Positions 12,580-21,990 of a stretch of 64,000 bases of DNA are shown in pieces. Numbering within the stretch: the stretch's first letter is position 1; each line of letters begins with the position of its first letter. The notes below the pieces were generated by a model, which saw only the letters and a program-made list of their open reading frames with translations, made no database searches and was not told where the DNA came from. Both the position numbers and the translations under genes were made by a program. Location of the stretch: positions 1 to 64,000 of the forward strand of contig CAJXKO010000002.1 of the NCBI GenBank assembly GCA_913055845.1, read 5' to 3'. This stretch comes from an uncultured Bacteroidota bacterium (lineage in GTDB: Bacteria; Bacteroidota; Rhodothermia; Rhodothermales; Salinibacteraceae).

Positions 12580-14046
12580 ATGCCAAACAACGTGTTGTCT
12601 ATCGGGGACGGGACAACTGCCCTGCTGGCCCTAATTGGGCTTGGGGGGTTGATCGGATTGGGGGAAGGCCTTCGGCGCTGGGGGGCTCCGGCCGCGACGA
12701 CGCGACGCCTAGTACATGTGGGCGTGGGACTGTTCGTCGCAGTGACGCCGCTGGTCTTCACGCGGCCGCTGCCGGTGTACGGGCTCGCCGTGGTGTTCAT
12801 ATTCGTCAACATTACCGCGCGAACCAGACACTGGTGGGCGGGCATCCACGAGGCGCGCCCGGAGAGCTGGGGCACTGTGGCCCTTCCCCTCTCGGTACTG
12901 CCCGCGATGGCGCTCACGTGGTCCGCGGACCCCGATCGCCTCGTCGCGTTCCAGGTGGCCTATCTTGTTCTCGCCCTGGCCGATCCGGCGGCGTCGTGGG
13001 TCGGGGAGCGACGCGGTCCTGAGGCCTCGTTAGGAAGCAGCACCGTGCGGGGAAGCCTTACCTTCGCGGCAATCGCGTTCGGTGTCGCCGCGTCGATGCT
13101 CCTGGGAAGCCGGGAGTGGGCCCTGCCGTACGGGTTTGCGGTGGCTACGGGGACGACACTGGTGGCCACCCTCGTGGAGACCATCAGTCGGCAGGGATGG
13201 GATAACTTCTTCGTGGTCATTGCCATCATTCTTGTGATGGTGCCCATTCAGGAGGGGGTTCTGTCGATCATGGGATTGGGAGGGGGACTTGTCCTCGGGG
13301 CCGGCTTTGGCGGGCTCGCGTACTGGTCGGAGGCGTTGGACGCCCGTGGGGCCGTTGCAGGAGGACTCTTTGCGGTGTCGCTCGTGGCACTAGGCGGTAG
13401 TCCGTGGGTGGTGCCGGGTGTTGTCTTTTTTGGATTATCGAGCCTGCTCACGGGTCTGACGGAGCGCGGCCAGTCGACGGAAACGATGCGTCGGACACAG
13501 GGACAGGTGTTGGCGAATGGTGGAGTGGCGTGGGTGGCACTTGCCGTTGCCGCGGCGGCGCCCTCCCTAAAGGTGTACAGCTACGTGGCTTTCGTAGGGG
13601 CCTTGGCTGCCGCCGCGGCCGATACCTGGGCCACGGAGCTGGGTCAGTGTTCTTCCCGACCCCCATGGTCGCTCCGAGAGGGGCGGCGAGTGCCGGTCGG
13701 GACCTCGGGGGCCGTGTCGGTCGCTGGCACGGCGGCCGCACTGGCCGGGGCCGGGAGCGTGGTGGGGGCGGCACTCTGGATGGAGGGACCGTTGACGGCA
13801 CCGACGGGCTCTACGGTTCTGCTTCTGCTAGGGGCGGGACTGGCCGGCATGGGGGCGGACAGTGCGGCCGGAGCGTTTTTGCAAGCTCGATACCGCATGC
13901 CCGGTTCCGATGCGCTTGTCGAGAATCCTCCCTCAGAGAGGCGTCCGGTTCAAGGGTGGTCGGGCATCCACAACAACGTCGTCAATGTCATTGGTACGAC
14001 TACGGGGGCCGTCGCGGCGCTTCTGGGCTTCGGGGCCATGGGGTAG
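12580..14046 (+). CDS. Fused phytol/dolichol-kinase-like and DUF92 membrane protein
   Basis: This 488-residue integral membrane protein has two halves. Residues about 1-220 resemble the CTP-dependent polyprenol/phytol kinase (VTE5/SEC59-like) family, with the ADPAASWVGERRG motif followed by an SSTVRGSLTF segment. Residues about 250-488 match DUF92 (TIGR00297), the family that includes plant VTE6 phytyl-phosphate kinase, with QVLANGGVAW, AAAADTWATELG, VGTSGAVSVAGT and HNNVVNVIG. Together the halves could phosphorylate an isoprenoid alcohol twice to the diphosphate; this is inference. The start at 12580 is chosen because the longer frame overlaps the end of rpoC. It follows the rpoC hairpin and precedes a symporter. 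Confidence 0.75.
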   Translation: MPNNVLSIGDGTTALLALIGLGGLIGLGEGLRRWGAPAATTRRLVHVGVGLFVAVTPLVFTRPLPVYGLAVVFIFVNITARTRHWWAGIHEARPESWGTVALPLSVLPAMALTWSADPDRLVAFQVAYLVLALADPAASWVGERRGPEASLGSSTVRGSLTFAAIAFGVAASMLLGSREWALPYGFAVATGTTLVATLVETISRQGWDNFFVVIAIILVMVPIQEGVLSIMGLGGGLVLGAGFGGLAYWSEALDARGAVAGGLFAVSLVALGGSPWVVPGVVFFGLSSLLTGLTERGQSTETMRRTQGQVLANGGVAWVALAVAAAAPSLKVYSYVAFVGALAAAAADTWATELGQCSSRPPWSLREGRRVPVGTSGAVSVAGTAAALAGAGSVVGAALWMEGPLTAPTGSTVLLLLGAGLAGMGADSAAGAFLQARYRMPGSDALVENPPSERRPVQGWSGIHNNVVNVIGTTTGAVAALLGFGAMG

Positions 14047-14176
14047 TTGCGGATGGTGGTGCGTTGAGGCTGAACCCCGGTCGTGGAAGAGGGGTTGTGG
14101 AGGAGGGGGATGAGCCTTTAGTTTAGGCGTGGTGTGTGCCGTGCGTGGGCACCGCCCGGTCTGTTTCTTTGCCCAA

Positions 14177-15541
14177 ATGGACGTGCTTATGCCTTGGTAC
14201 AAGAAGCTCCACTGGCAAATTATCATCGGCCTCGTGCTGGGTCTCATCTACGGGATCATCGCCGCGTCGGCGGGATGGGGACAGTTCACGAGTGACTGGA
14301 TTGCTCCGTTCGGGACCATCTTTCTGAACCTGCTGCAACTGATTGCCGTCCCGCTGATCATCGCGTCGCTCATCGTGGGGGTTGCCTCTCTCGGGGATTT
14401 AGAGCAACTCTCTCGTATCGGAGGAAAAACGCTCGGCATCTACGTGATCACCACGACCGTAGCGCTCGTCGTAGGTCTGGTGCTCGTCAACAGTCTGGAG
14501 CCGGGCACGACGGTCCCGCAGGAGATGCGCACTCAGTTGGAGCAGACGTACCAGGGCGACATTGAAGAGAGCATGGAGATGGCCAAGCAGGCGGAGGGCC
14601 GAGGGCCCTTGCAGCCGCTGGTGGACATGGTGCCCTCCAACTTCTTCGCGTCGGCCTCGGACAATGGCAACATGCTCCAGGTCGTCTTCGTCGCCATCTT
14701 CTTTGGCATCGGGTTGCTCCTGCTGCCGAAAGAGGACGCGCGGCCGTTGTTGAACATTTTTGAGAGCTTGTTCGAGCTGATTATCAAAGCGGTGGAACTG
14801 ATCATGCTCACCGCACCGGTGGGCGTTTTTGGACTCCTGGCGGATGCTATTACCTCCATTGCGGCGGGAAGTCCGACGGATCTGGCCAGTCTGCTTGGGG
14901 CACTGGGGCTTTACTGTCTGACGGTGGTCATTGGGCTGGCCGTGATGGTATTCGGGGTCTATCCCCTGTTTATGTCCCTCTTCACCTCCATCTCCATTCC
15001 CGACTACTTCCGAGCCATCGCCCCGGCCCAACTCGTGGCTTTTTCCACCTCCTCCAGTGGGGCCACGCTGCCGGTAACCATGGAGGTGTCCGAGAAAAAC
15101 CTCGGGGTTTCGGAGGAGGTGTCGTCGTTTGCCCTCCCGCTCGGGGCCACGATTAACATGGACGGCACAGCACTTTACCAGGCCGTCTCGGCCGTCTTTA
15201 TTGCGCAGGTGCTGGGCATCAGCCTCGCCTTCACGCAACAGCTTAACATCATTCTCATTGCGGTCCTGGCCTCCATCGGCACCGCGGCAGTGCCCAGCGC
15301 CGGCATTGTGATGCTGGTGGCCATTTTGGAGTCGATTGGCGTGCCGAGCGCGGGCCTTGCCTTGATCCTCGGGGTCGATCGCCCGCTCGACATGTTGCGC
15401 ACCGCGAACAACGTGACCGGCGATACCATGGTCGCGTCCGTGGTCGCGGCCTCTGAAAACCAGCTTCGCTTTCCGACGGACGGAGTGAGTGTCGCAACCT
15501 CGGACGTGCAGGGGGCCATCCATCAGGAGACTGCCGGGTAG
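14177..15541 (+). CDS. Dicarboxylate/amino acid:cation symporter (DAACS family)
   Basis: The 454-residue polytopic membrane protein has the family signatures: the serine-rich loop AFSTSSSGATLP, then LPLGATINMDGTALYQ (the NMDGT motif), and RTANNVTGDTMV in the last helix. These build the substrate and sodium/proton sites of the GltP/GltT/DctA group. Substrate is probably glutamate, aspartate or a C4-dicarboxylate, which cannot be told by eye. The start may be ATG 14177 or 14189. The soluble loop around residues 100-150 is acidic. Confidence 0.88.
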   Translation: MDVLMPWYKKLHWQIIIGLVLGLIYGIIAASAGWGQFTSDWIAPFGTIFLNLLQLIAVPLIIASLIVGVASLGDLEQLSRIGGKTLGIYVITTTVALVVGLVLVNSLEPGTTVPQEMRTQLEQTYQGDIEESMEMAKQAEGRGPLQPLVDMVPSNFFASASDNGNMLQVVFVAIFFGIGLLLLPKEDARPLLNIFESLFELIIKAVELIMLTAPVGVFGLLADAITSIAAGSPTDLASLLGALGLYCLTVVIGLAVMVFGVYPLFMSLFTSISIPDYFRAIAPAQLVAFSTSSSGATLPVTMEVSEKNLGVSEEVSSFALPLGATINMDGTALYQAVSAVFIAQVLGISLAFTQQLNIILIAVLASIGTAAVPSAGIVMLVAILESIGVPSAGLALILGVDRPLDMLRTANNVTGDTMVASVVAASENQLRFPTDGVSVATSDVQGAIHQETAG

Positions 15542-15656
15542 GCCGGAGGCACGAAACGATTCGGTCACGTCTGGTTGGGCGATGGTGCTGCGGGGATATC
15601 ACGAGCGGTCGTGTCGTTTTGGAAAGTGGACTCATTTCCCACGGCACTCCACCGTC

Positions 15657-17048
15657 ATGTCCGCTCTTCTTCCCGACCGCGTCCAGTCCCTCAACAACCA
15701 GGGGACTGCCGAGCAGGCCGACTACATTCTGTACTGGATGCAGCAGTCGCAACGGGCCCGCCACAACCCGGCGCTTGAACGAGGGGTGCAGTATGCAAAC
15801 GAGCACAGCCTGCCGCTGCTCGTGGTATTTGGCCTCATGGACGACTATCCAGAGGCCAACTGTCGTCACTACACGTTCATGCTGGAGGGACTGCGCGACG
15901 CCCAGCAGCGGCTCGAGACGCGGGGCCTTCGGATGATTGTGCAGCACGGTCCCCCGGTCGAGGTGGCCCTGCAGTACGCCGACGACGCGGCCGTGATTGT
16001 GACCGATCGCGGGTACCTCCGCCATCAGAAGCAGTGGCGCACCCGCGTGGCTGAGGCGGCGCCCTGCCGGGTGGAGCAGGTAGAGGGGGACGTAGTGGTG
16101 CCCGTTGAGACGGCTACGGATAAGGCCGAGTACGCCGCCCGCACCATCCGCCCGAAGATCCACGAGCATCTGGAGCGGTGTCTGCAGCTTCCTCCCCGAC
16201 AGCCCGTCGAATTCCCCTCGCTTGGGCTCGATGTGGATCGGGGGCTGGACCTGAGCGACATCGGGGCGGTCGCGGATCAGCTCGACCTCGATCGACGTGT
16301 GTCCCCCGTGTCTTCGCTGTACCGTGGCGGGGCCTCCGAAGCGGAGCAGATCATGGAGGGGTTCCTGGCCGAGCACCTCTCGGGCTATGACGGAAACCGC
16401 AATCAGATTCATACGAATGCGGTCTCCCACATGAGCAAGTACCTGCACTTTGGACAGGTCTCCCCCGTGTGGCTGGCCCAGCAGGTCCGGCAGGCCGACG
16501 GGCCTGAGGCCGACATCGAGTCGTACATCGAAGAGCTTGTGGTTCGGCGCGAACTCGCGATAAATCACGTACACTTCCGACCGGACACGTACGACGCCTA
16601 CGAGTGCCTACCGGAGTGGGCACGCGAGAGCCTCGCCGAGCACGCCGATGACGAGCGCGAGCACGTTTATAGCCGTGCCGAACTGGTAGAGGGGGGGACG
16701 CACGATCCCTACTGGAACGCCGCGATGAAGGAGATGCGCGAGACCGGATACATGCACAATTACATGCGCATGTACTGGGGAAAGAAGATTTTGGAGTGGT
16801 CGCCCGATCCCCAGACCGCCTACGAGCGTACACTCCACCTCAACAACAAATATTTTCTGGACGGCCGCGACCCCAATTCCTTCGCCAACGTGGCGTGGGT
16901 ATTTGGTCTCCACGATCGGGGATGGAAGGAGCGTCCTGTGTACGGTAAAGTGCGCTACATGAGCCAGGGAGGGCTTGAGCGGAAAGCCGATCCCGACGCC
17001 TACGTGGAGAAGGTGGATCGTCTTGCGGCAGAGGCACGAGCCACATAG
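15657..17048 (+). CDS. Class II CPD photolyase (deoxyribodipyrimidine photo-lyase)
   Basis: The 463-residue protein fits class II photolyases. An N-terminal alpha/beta antenna domain (ADYILYWMQQSQRARHNPAL) is followed by a FAD-binding helical domain ending with MRMYWGKKILEWSPDP, LNNKYFLDGRDPNSFANVAW and GLHDRGWKERPVYGKVRYM. The enzyme splits UV-induced cyclobutane pyrimidine dimers with light, useful in sunlit brine. The start at 15657 is chosen because upstream in-frame residues overlap the previous gene and do not fit the family. Confidence 0.92.
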   Translation: MSALLPDRVQSLNNQGTAEQADYILYWMQQSQRARHNPALERGVQYANEHSLPLLVVFGLMDDYPEANCRHYTFMLEGLRDAQQRLETRGLRMIVQHGPPVEVALQYADDAAVIVTDRGYLRHQKQWRTRVAEAAPCRVEQVEGDVVVPVETATDKAEYAARTIRPKIHEHLERCLQLPPRQPVEFPSLGLDVDRGLDLSDIGAVADQLDLDRRVSPVSSLYRGGASEAEQIMEGFLAEHLSGYDGNRNQIHTNAVSHMSKYLHFGQVSPVWLAQQVRQADGPEADIESYIEELVVRRELAINHVHFRPDTYDAYECLPEWARESLAEHADDEREHVYSRAELVEGGTHDPYWNAAMKEMRETGYMHNYMRMYWGKKILEWSPDPQTAYERTLHLNNKYFLDGRDPNSFANVAWVFGLHDRGWKERPVYGKVRYMSQGGLERKADPDAYVEKVDRLAAEARAT

Positions 17049-17086
17049 CCCATCTGCTTTCGTTCACTGCCATTTCTCACAGTCGT

Positions 17087-17323
17087 ATGACGGACGAGAC
17101 GAAGCAAAGACTCTTTCCTTGGGTCTTTACGGGGGCCGCTCTCTTCTACGGGTGGGCCGTAATCTCCCTTTGGTTGGGGCCTTCTTGGGGCCTCTCGGGA
17201 AGGGCGTACATGGTCATCGGGGTGCTGCCAGCCTTTTTCGGGGTCTTGTCTACCGTGGCGGCGCTCCTCTTGCACATGGACATCCAGGACAGCGACTCTT
17301 CCGGCCGCCGATCCGATCGGTGA
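17087..17323 (+). CDS. Small two-span membrane protein, unknown function
   Basis: This 78-residue protein has two hydrophobic segments, at about residues 10-30 and 40-62, and a charged tail. I do not recognise the family. It lies 38 bases after the photolyase on the same strand and may be co-transcribed. Confidence 0.6.
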   Translation: MTDETKQRLFPWVFTGAALFYGWAVISLWLGPSWGLSGRAYMVIGVLPAFFGVLSTVAALLLHMDIQDSDSSGRRSDR

Positions 17324-17534
17324 TGGCCCGCGAGAGGACCTGGCTCTTCCGGATCCGCGGTCGTCTAAGCCTACAGGTTCCCTTCGGCGCTGGTATGTCG
17401 AGACGCGCCGAAGTCCACGACAGTCTTGGAGGGAAGTCTCCCTGCAGCCAATATAAGGCCGCCGTGCACATTCGTGCCGGGGCGCGAGAGTGAGAGGGAG
17501 TCGCCGACGCTCCTGGGGCCTCGGCTCAGAGACC

Positions 17535-17768
17535 TCACTCCACCGAAATCCCCAGGAGTGAGGGGGAGAAGTGTAGTACATGGCCACAATACTTGCAGGC
17601 CACGTTGATCAGCGGCTCCGACGTAGCGTCCTCATCGGGAGTACTGAGGAGGGTAAGGTGTTCCCGAATCACCATATTGGCGGCCCCGCAAACTGGACAC
17701 TGCGGCGGCTGTGCCCGGGATTTGAGATGGTTCGCGACGGCCTGTTGCTGATCGGGGGTGAGGGGCAT
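17535..17768 (-). CDS. Small zinc-ribbon protein, unknown function
   Basis: The 77-residue protein has two CxxC pairs, CPVCGAAN near residue 24 and CKYCGHVLHF near residue 58, which should bind one zinc ion. No signal peptide is seen, so it is probably cytosolic. It could be a small nucleic-acid-binding or adaptor protein. It is convergent with the small membrane protein before it, and the 211 bases between them hold no further recognisable feature. Confidence 0.7.
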   Translation of the reverse strand: MPLTPDQQQAVANHLKSRAQPPQCPVCGAANMVIREHLTLLSTPDEDATSEPLINVACKYCGHVLHFSPSLLGISVE

Positions 17769-18014
17769 GGGCGGGGGAGGTCGATGAATGAAAAATGAAG
17801 TGGGCGTGACAGGCTTTCAGGAAGGGCGGGAGTGGTCCGGCAAAATCGCCCCGATTCACAGCGTGTTATCCTGCGTCCTGTCAATTGGGCAGGCTGACGG
17901 GCCTGGCACTCTTTTCGCGAAAGGTATGGGCGTGCACGCCGGGTGGTTGGCGGGCACGGCGAAATATTTGACGTTTTTCGCTCCTCTCGTTCTGCACAAC
18001 CTCTTCGTCCCAGC

Positions 18015-18524
18015 ATGGTTGCTCACGACCACTACCAGCGCCTGAAGCACCTGTACGCGGCGGAGTCCGGGGAATCCGTAACCGGCCCCGTAGAGATCTC
18101 ATACGGGCACGCCGAACTCGTCGGCATTGTAGGCGGCGATGTGCAGACACCGATGTTGAACCAGATGCCCTTCCAGCGGCTTTTGACCGACGCGTCGTCG
18201 CTGGCTGCCGGCTCGGTCGAGAAGGAGGGCCTGCTTACAATGGATCGATTTAGCCTGAGTGTGCAGCGTCCCGACTACCAGGGCTCGGTGCGGGCGACCG
18301 CAGAGATTGTCTTCGCCGAGCCGCCGCGGTACCACGTTCGTGCCGCGCTGGTGGGGGAGGAGGGGGAGCCCATTGCGGAGTCCCTATCCCTCTTTGAGCC
18401 CAGCGGGGAAGAGCTTCCCCCCGATCCGGCGCCCGAGGCGTCCGAGGACGAAGCCCCGGCTCCGCCCCCAGTTCCCTTCATGCCAGTGCACGTAACTCCT
18501 CACGGGGTGCTCTGTCTCAACTGA
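18015..18524 (+). CDS. Uncharacterised protein, possibly hotdog-fold thioesterase-like
   Basis: The 169-residue protein has a central pattern (QRLLTDASSLAAGS, then LQRP-like VQRPDYQGSVRATAEIVF and PPRYHVRAALVGEEGEPIAE) that resembles the strands of PaaI-type hotdog thioesterases. This is a weak, by-eye match. The tail is rich in Pro, Glu and Ala and ends PVHVTPHGVLCLN. ATG 18015 is the first start that fits. The divergent 245-base space upstream should hold its promoter, but no clear motif was seen. Confidence 0.5.
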   Translation: MVAHDHYQRLKHLYAAESGESVTGPVEISYGHAELVGIVGGDVQTPMLNQMPFQRLLTDASSLAAGSVEKEGLLTMDRFSLSVQRPDYQGSVRATAEIVFAEPPRYHVRAALVGEEGEPIAESLSLFEPSGEELPPDPAPEASEDEAPAPPPVPFMPVHVTPHGVLCLN

Positions 18525-18553
18525 GCCGGGAGCAAGAAAACGCCCGGGGCGCA

Positions 18554-20296
18554 TCACGTCTGCTCGGTGGCCTCAGGAGACGACGACGTGTACCGCTCGA
18601 ATAGCGAAGAGCGATCCTCCGCCCGAGCCAGCTCCGGAGTGCCTGTGGCGTTGTGCTCCCTAATGAGGTCGACGGGCTGTGCGGCCAGCCGCTCGGCCGC
18701 CGCCGCGGACCGCCCATCCTCCTCGGCGTGCAGTGACCACTGTGCGTGCTGGGCTGTGTAAGCGAGCTCCAGGGCCCGACCTAGCGTGAGGGCAAAGCGC
18801 CGCGCCCCAGCCTGGAGCGCATCGGGCCCTTTCGACCGGGCGTCACGGAACCACTCGGCGGCGTGCTGGAAGGCCTCCTGTGCCGTTTGGGCAGCGCGTT
18901 GTAACCGGGCGTCGCGAACCGAGGTCCGGCACTGCTCGAACTCCGTGCTGAGTGGCGCCAGCCCCTCCACTGCCTCTACACGTCGCAGTAGATCGAGCGC
19001 CAGAACATTCGTGGTGCCTTCCCAGATGGGCAGCACCTGGGCGTCGCGGTGGAGCGGGGGAAGGCCCGTGTCCTCGACGTACCCGGCCCCCCCGAACGCC
19101 TCAATCACCTCGCTGGTGCCCGCCACCGCCTGCTTCGCGGTTGTGAGCTTTGCGATGGGCGTGAGCAGGCGGAGCGACGCCCGGTCTTTCGAGTCCGCCT
19201 GGTCCGTCTCGCGGCGGCCAAGCAGTGCGGCCACCCGGAATGAGAGATGGACCATGCCTTCCAGTCGGGCCTGGAGGTCGGCGAGGGTTTCCTGGTGGAG
19301 CGGGTGGTCGAGGAGCCGTTTGCCGAAGGCCGTGCGCTTGCGGCCGTAATCGCGGGCCAGCGCCAATCCGCGGCGCAGATAGGCCGCCGCGGTGACGGCA
19401 TTCCACAGGCGCGTAACGGTGAGCATGGGGGCGATATGTCGCGTGCCGTGCCGGAGCTCCCCCGTCACCGGAGAGGCCTCTACGCCGTCTAGTTGGAGCT
19501 CGGCGGTGGGAAGTTTTCGGGTGCCTAGTTTGTCTTTGAGCCGGTGCACGCGGAGGCCCTCGACCAGGGTATCGTTCTCGCGAACGGGGACGTAAAACAG
19601 TGCGAGCCCCTCGCTTCCGTCCGGGTTGCCTTCAGGGCGGGCCAGGGCGAGGGCCATGTTGGCCGTGACGGCGCTGGTAAACCACTTGCGGCCGTAGAGG
19701 CGCCAGGTCCCGTCGTCGGTGCGGCGGGCGGTGGTGCGGGTGTTGCTCACATCCGAGCCCCCCGATACCTCCGTCATCCACTGGCCGGAGGTCCAGAACG
19801 CGTCGGGGTCGCGGGTCGTGAGGTGGGGCACCGCTGTTTCCACGAGGGGATCCTGCCCCTTGTCGAGCAAGGTGCGGGCGGCGCCGTCGGTCATGGCCAG
19901 CGGGCATCCGTACATGTCCGTGGACGGAATAAACAGGTACGCGAGCGCCATCTGGTGCACGCGGCTGTGGCGTCCATGCGTTTGCTCGTAGGCCGTGGCC
20001 ACCACTCCGTCTTGGGCAGCCACGGTTTCGGCGCGTTGCCACACCCTTGTCACCTCGATCCGATCCACCCGGTCGCCCCACGGGCCCCATCGCGTGAGGG
20101 TGGGTTCGGCCCGCACGTCTTCCTGTTGGAGGGCGTAGAGATCACCGCCGGCCCGCTCGCCCATCGCGCGCAGTCCTGGTTCGATGGCGGCGTGTACGTC
20201 TTCGGGAAGCAGGCGGTGGAGGGCGCTTCGCAGGACCCGGTCGGTGTCATACTGGTTGGCCAGGGTCGGCGGGGGTTGTACGGCATCGGGGGACAT
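18554..20296 (-). CDS. AidB-like acyl-CoA dehydrogenase
   Basis: The 580-residue flavoprotein resembles the AidB/DNA-alkylation-response branch. Features are CPLAMTDGAART, WMTEVSGGSDVSNT and YGRKWFTSAVTANMALALAR in the FAD-binding barrel, RVHRLKDKLGTRKLPT, and GAGYVEDTGLPPLHRDAQVL then IWEGTTNVLALD near the C-terminus. It should oxidise an acyl-CoA-like substrate with FAD; AidB itself protects against alkylation damage. The C-terminal extension beyond residue 450 is Ala/Glu-rich. It is divergent from the M20 peptidase gene across 150 bases. Confidence 0.85.
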   Translation of the reverse strand: MSPDAVQPPPTLANQYDTDRVLRSALHRLLPEDVHAAIEPGLRAMGERAGGDLYALQQEDVRAEPTLTRWGPWGDRVDRIEVTRVWQRAETVAAQDGVVATAYEQTHGRHSRVHQMALAYLFIPSTDMYGCPLAMTDGAARTLLDKGQDPLVETAVPHLTTRDPDAFWTSGQWMTEVSGGSDVSNTRTTARRTDDGTWRLYGRKWFTSAVTANMALALARPEGNPDGSEGLALFYVPVRENDTLVEGLRVHRLKDKLGTRKLPTAELQLDGVEASPVTGELRHGTRHIAPMLTVTRLWNAVTAAAYLRRGLALARDYGRKRTAFGKRLLDHPLHQETLADLQARLEGMVHLSFRVAALLGRRETDQADSKDRASLRLLTPIAKLTTAKQAVAGTSEVIEAFGGAGYVEDTGLPPLHRDAQVLPIWEGTTNVLALDLLRRVEAVEGLAPLSTEFEQCRTSVRDARLQRAAQTAQEAFQHAAEWFRDARSKGPDALQAGARRFALTLGRALELAYTAQHAQWSLHAEEDGRSAAAAERLAAQPVDLIREHNATGTPELARAEDRSSLFERYTSSSPEATEQT

Positions 20297-20446
20297 GGCA
20301 CGGAGGCGAATTGTGGGCCGAGTGCAGAAAATAGATTACGCATGGCGCAGGCCCCCGTTCGGCACGTCGGCGTGGGGGACCACCGCGGGAGCCGTCGCGT
20401 ACTTCCCTCCGTGTGATTCTCGCTCCACGCACGATCGGTCTCTACG

Positions 20447-21949
20447 ATGCGTATCTGGTCGATCGGCTGGCGCCTCCTCGTCGGGGCCCTCGCCCTTCTC
20501 ATCGTACTCCTCGGGATAATGGGCATCCGGGCCTGGCAGGTCGACACGCGCCAGGTGCAGACCGATGCCGTGGAGTTGCGCGTAGCCCCTGAGGCGCCGC
20601 AGCGGCTCGCAGAGGCCCTTCGGATGCAGACAATCACAAACCGCAATCCGGCACGGCTCGACTCGTCGGCATACCGCGCCCTCTACCGCCATTTTGAGGC
20701 GACTTTCCCACGGGTGCACGCTCGTCTTGACACGACCCACGTGAACGGCCTCAGCCGGACGTACACATGGATGGGGCGTGATTCCACCCTCGCCCCGATC
20801 GTCCTGATGGCGCACGTCGACGTGGTGCCGGTAGAGGATTCGTCTGCCTGGCGTCGCCCGCCCTTTGGGGGACGTATTGAAGCGGGGTCCATCTGGGGGC
20901 GTGGGGCGCTCGACGACAAGTCCAGCGCGGTGGGGATCTTGGAGGCAATCGAGACGCTTCTCCGGCGCGGCGAGCGGCCGCAGCGCACCGTGCATGTGGC
21001 CCTGGGGCACGATGAAGAAGTGGGGGGTACTCGGGGCGGCCGCGCCATGGCGGAGCGGATTACGGCGGACGGAGGCTCGCCTGCCCTCGTGGTGGATGAG
21101 GGCGGGGCCATTACGCGGGGGGCATTGCCGGGGCTCGACGACCCGCTCGCGGTCGTGGGCGTGGCGGGAAAGGGGTACCTAAGCCTTCGACTTACGGCCC
21201 AGCAGCCCGGTGGGCACTCGTCGGTCCCTCCCAATCGGACCAGCATTGAGGTCTTGAATCGGGCACTCACCCGTCTCCGCACCGAGCCCTTACCGTCCCG
21301 GCTCTCGGGGGTGGCCGGGACCATGTTCGACTACCTTGCCCCGGAGATGCAGTGGCCGATGCGCGCGATGCTGGCAAATCGATGGCTTACCGCGCCCGCG
21401 CTTCGTTGGCTCCTGAATCGCCGCCCGCCCACCCGCGCCGCCATCCGTACCACGACCGTGCCGACACGGCTCACGGCTGGCGTGAAGGACAATGTGATTC
21501 CGAGCACCGCCCGGGCCGTGGTAAACTTTCGCATCCTGCCCAGTCAGTCGGTCGAAGGCGTCGTCAACCATGTGCGCACCACGCTGGAGGGATTGCCCGT
21601 AAAGCAAAAAATACTTCGGTCCACGGCGCCGCCCGCAGTGTCGAGCGTCGACGGGCCCGCCTTCCAAACGCTCCAGCGCACCATCGGGCAGGTGACGGCC
21701 GACTCGGTGGTGGTGGCGCCCTACTTAGTGCCCGGCCGCACCGACAGCGGCTACTACGCCGATGCGACCGACGCGGTGTACCGCTTCGTCCCGTACCAAC
21801 TCACCCCCGCCGATCGGAGCCGCATTCACGGCCCCAACGAGCGCATTGCCATAGAGGACTACAAGACGGTCGTCCGCTACTACATGCAGCTCATTCGCAA
21901 TGCCGAGCAGTTGCCCGCAGACGCAACGACTGAGGCCGCGGAATCGTGA
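20447..21949 (+). CDS. M20 family metallopeptidase (PM20D1/carboxypeptidase S-like)
   Basis: The 500-residue protein begins with a membrane anchor or signal helix (residues 6-28) and then has the M20 metal ligands: H123 and D125 in VLMAHVDVVP, D156 in GRGALDDKSS, and the catalytic Glu pair in GHDEEVGG near residue 190. A dimerisation domain lies in the middle (GGHSSVPPNRTSIEVL). The long PM20D1-like form hydrolyses N-acyl amino acids or peptides at the cell surface. It runs directly into the PBP4-type gene, so the two are probably one operon. Confidence 0.88.
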   Translation: MRIWSIGWRLLVGALALLIVLLGIMGIRAWQVDTRQVQTDAVELRVAPEAPQRLAEALRMQTITNRNPARLDSSAYRALYRHFEATFPRVHARLDTTHVNGLSRTYTWMGRDSTLAPIVLMAHVDVVPVEDSSAWRRPPFGGRIEAGSIWGRGALDDKSSAVGILEAIETLLRRGERPQRTVHVALGHDEEVGGTRGGRAMAERITADGGSPALVVDEGGAITRGALPGLDDPLAVVGVAGKGYLSLRLTAQQPGGHSSVPPNRTSIEVLNRALTRLRTEPLPSRLSGVAGTMFDYLAPEMQWPMRAMLANRWLTAPALRWLLNRRPPTRAAIRTTTVPTRLTAGVKDNVIPSTARAVVNFRILPSQSVEGVVNHVRTTLEGLPVKQKILRSTAPPAVSSVDGPAFQTLQRTIGQVTADSVVVAPYLVPGRTDSGYYADATDAVYRFVPYQLTPADRSRIHGPNERIAIEDYKTVVRYYMQLIRNAEQLPADATTEAAES

Positions 21950-21990
21950 CACCTGAGAGCCGCCGTTTTAACCGCATCATTCTTCGCTCC

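Noticed and set aside
19544-20416. A 290-codon plus-strand frame across the AidB-like gene
   Set aside because: It is antisense to a well-supported dehydrogenase and lacks any recognisable domain.
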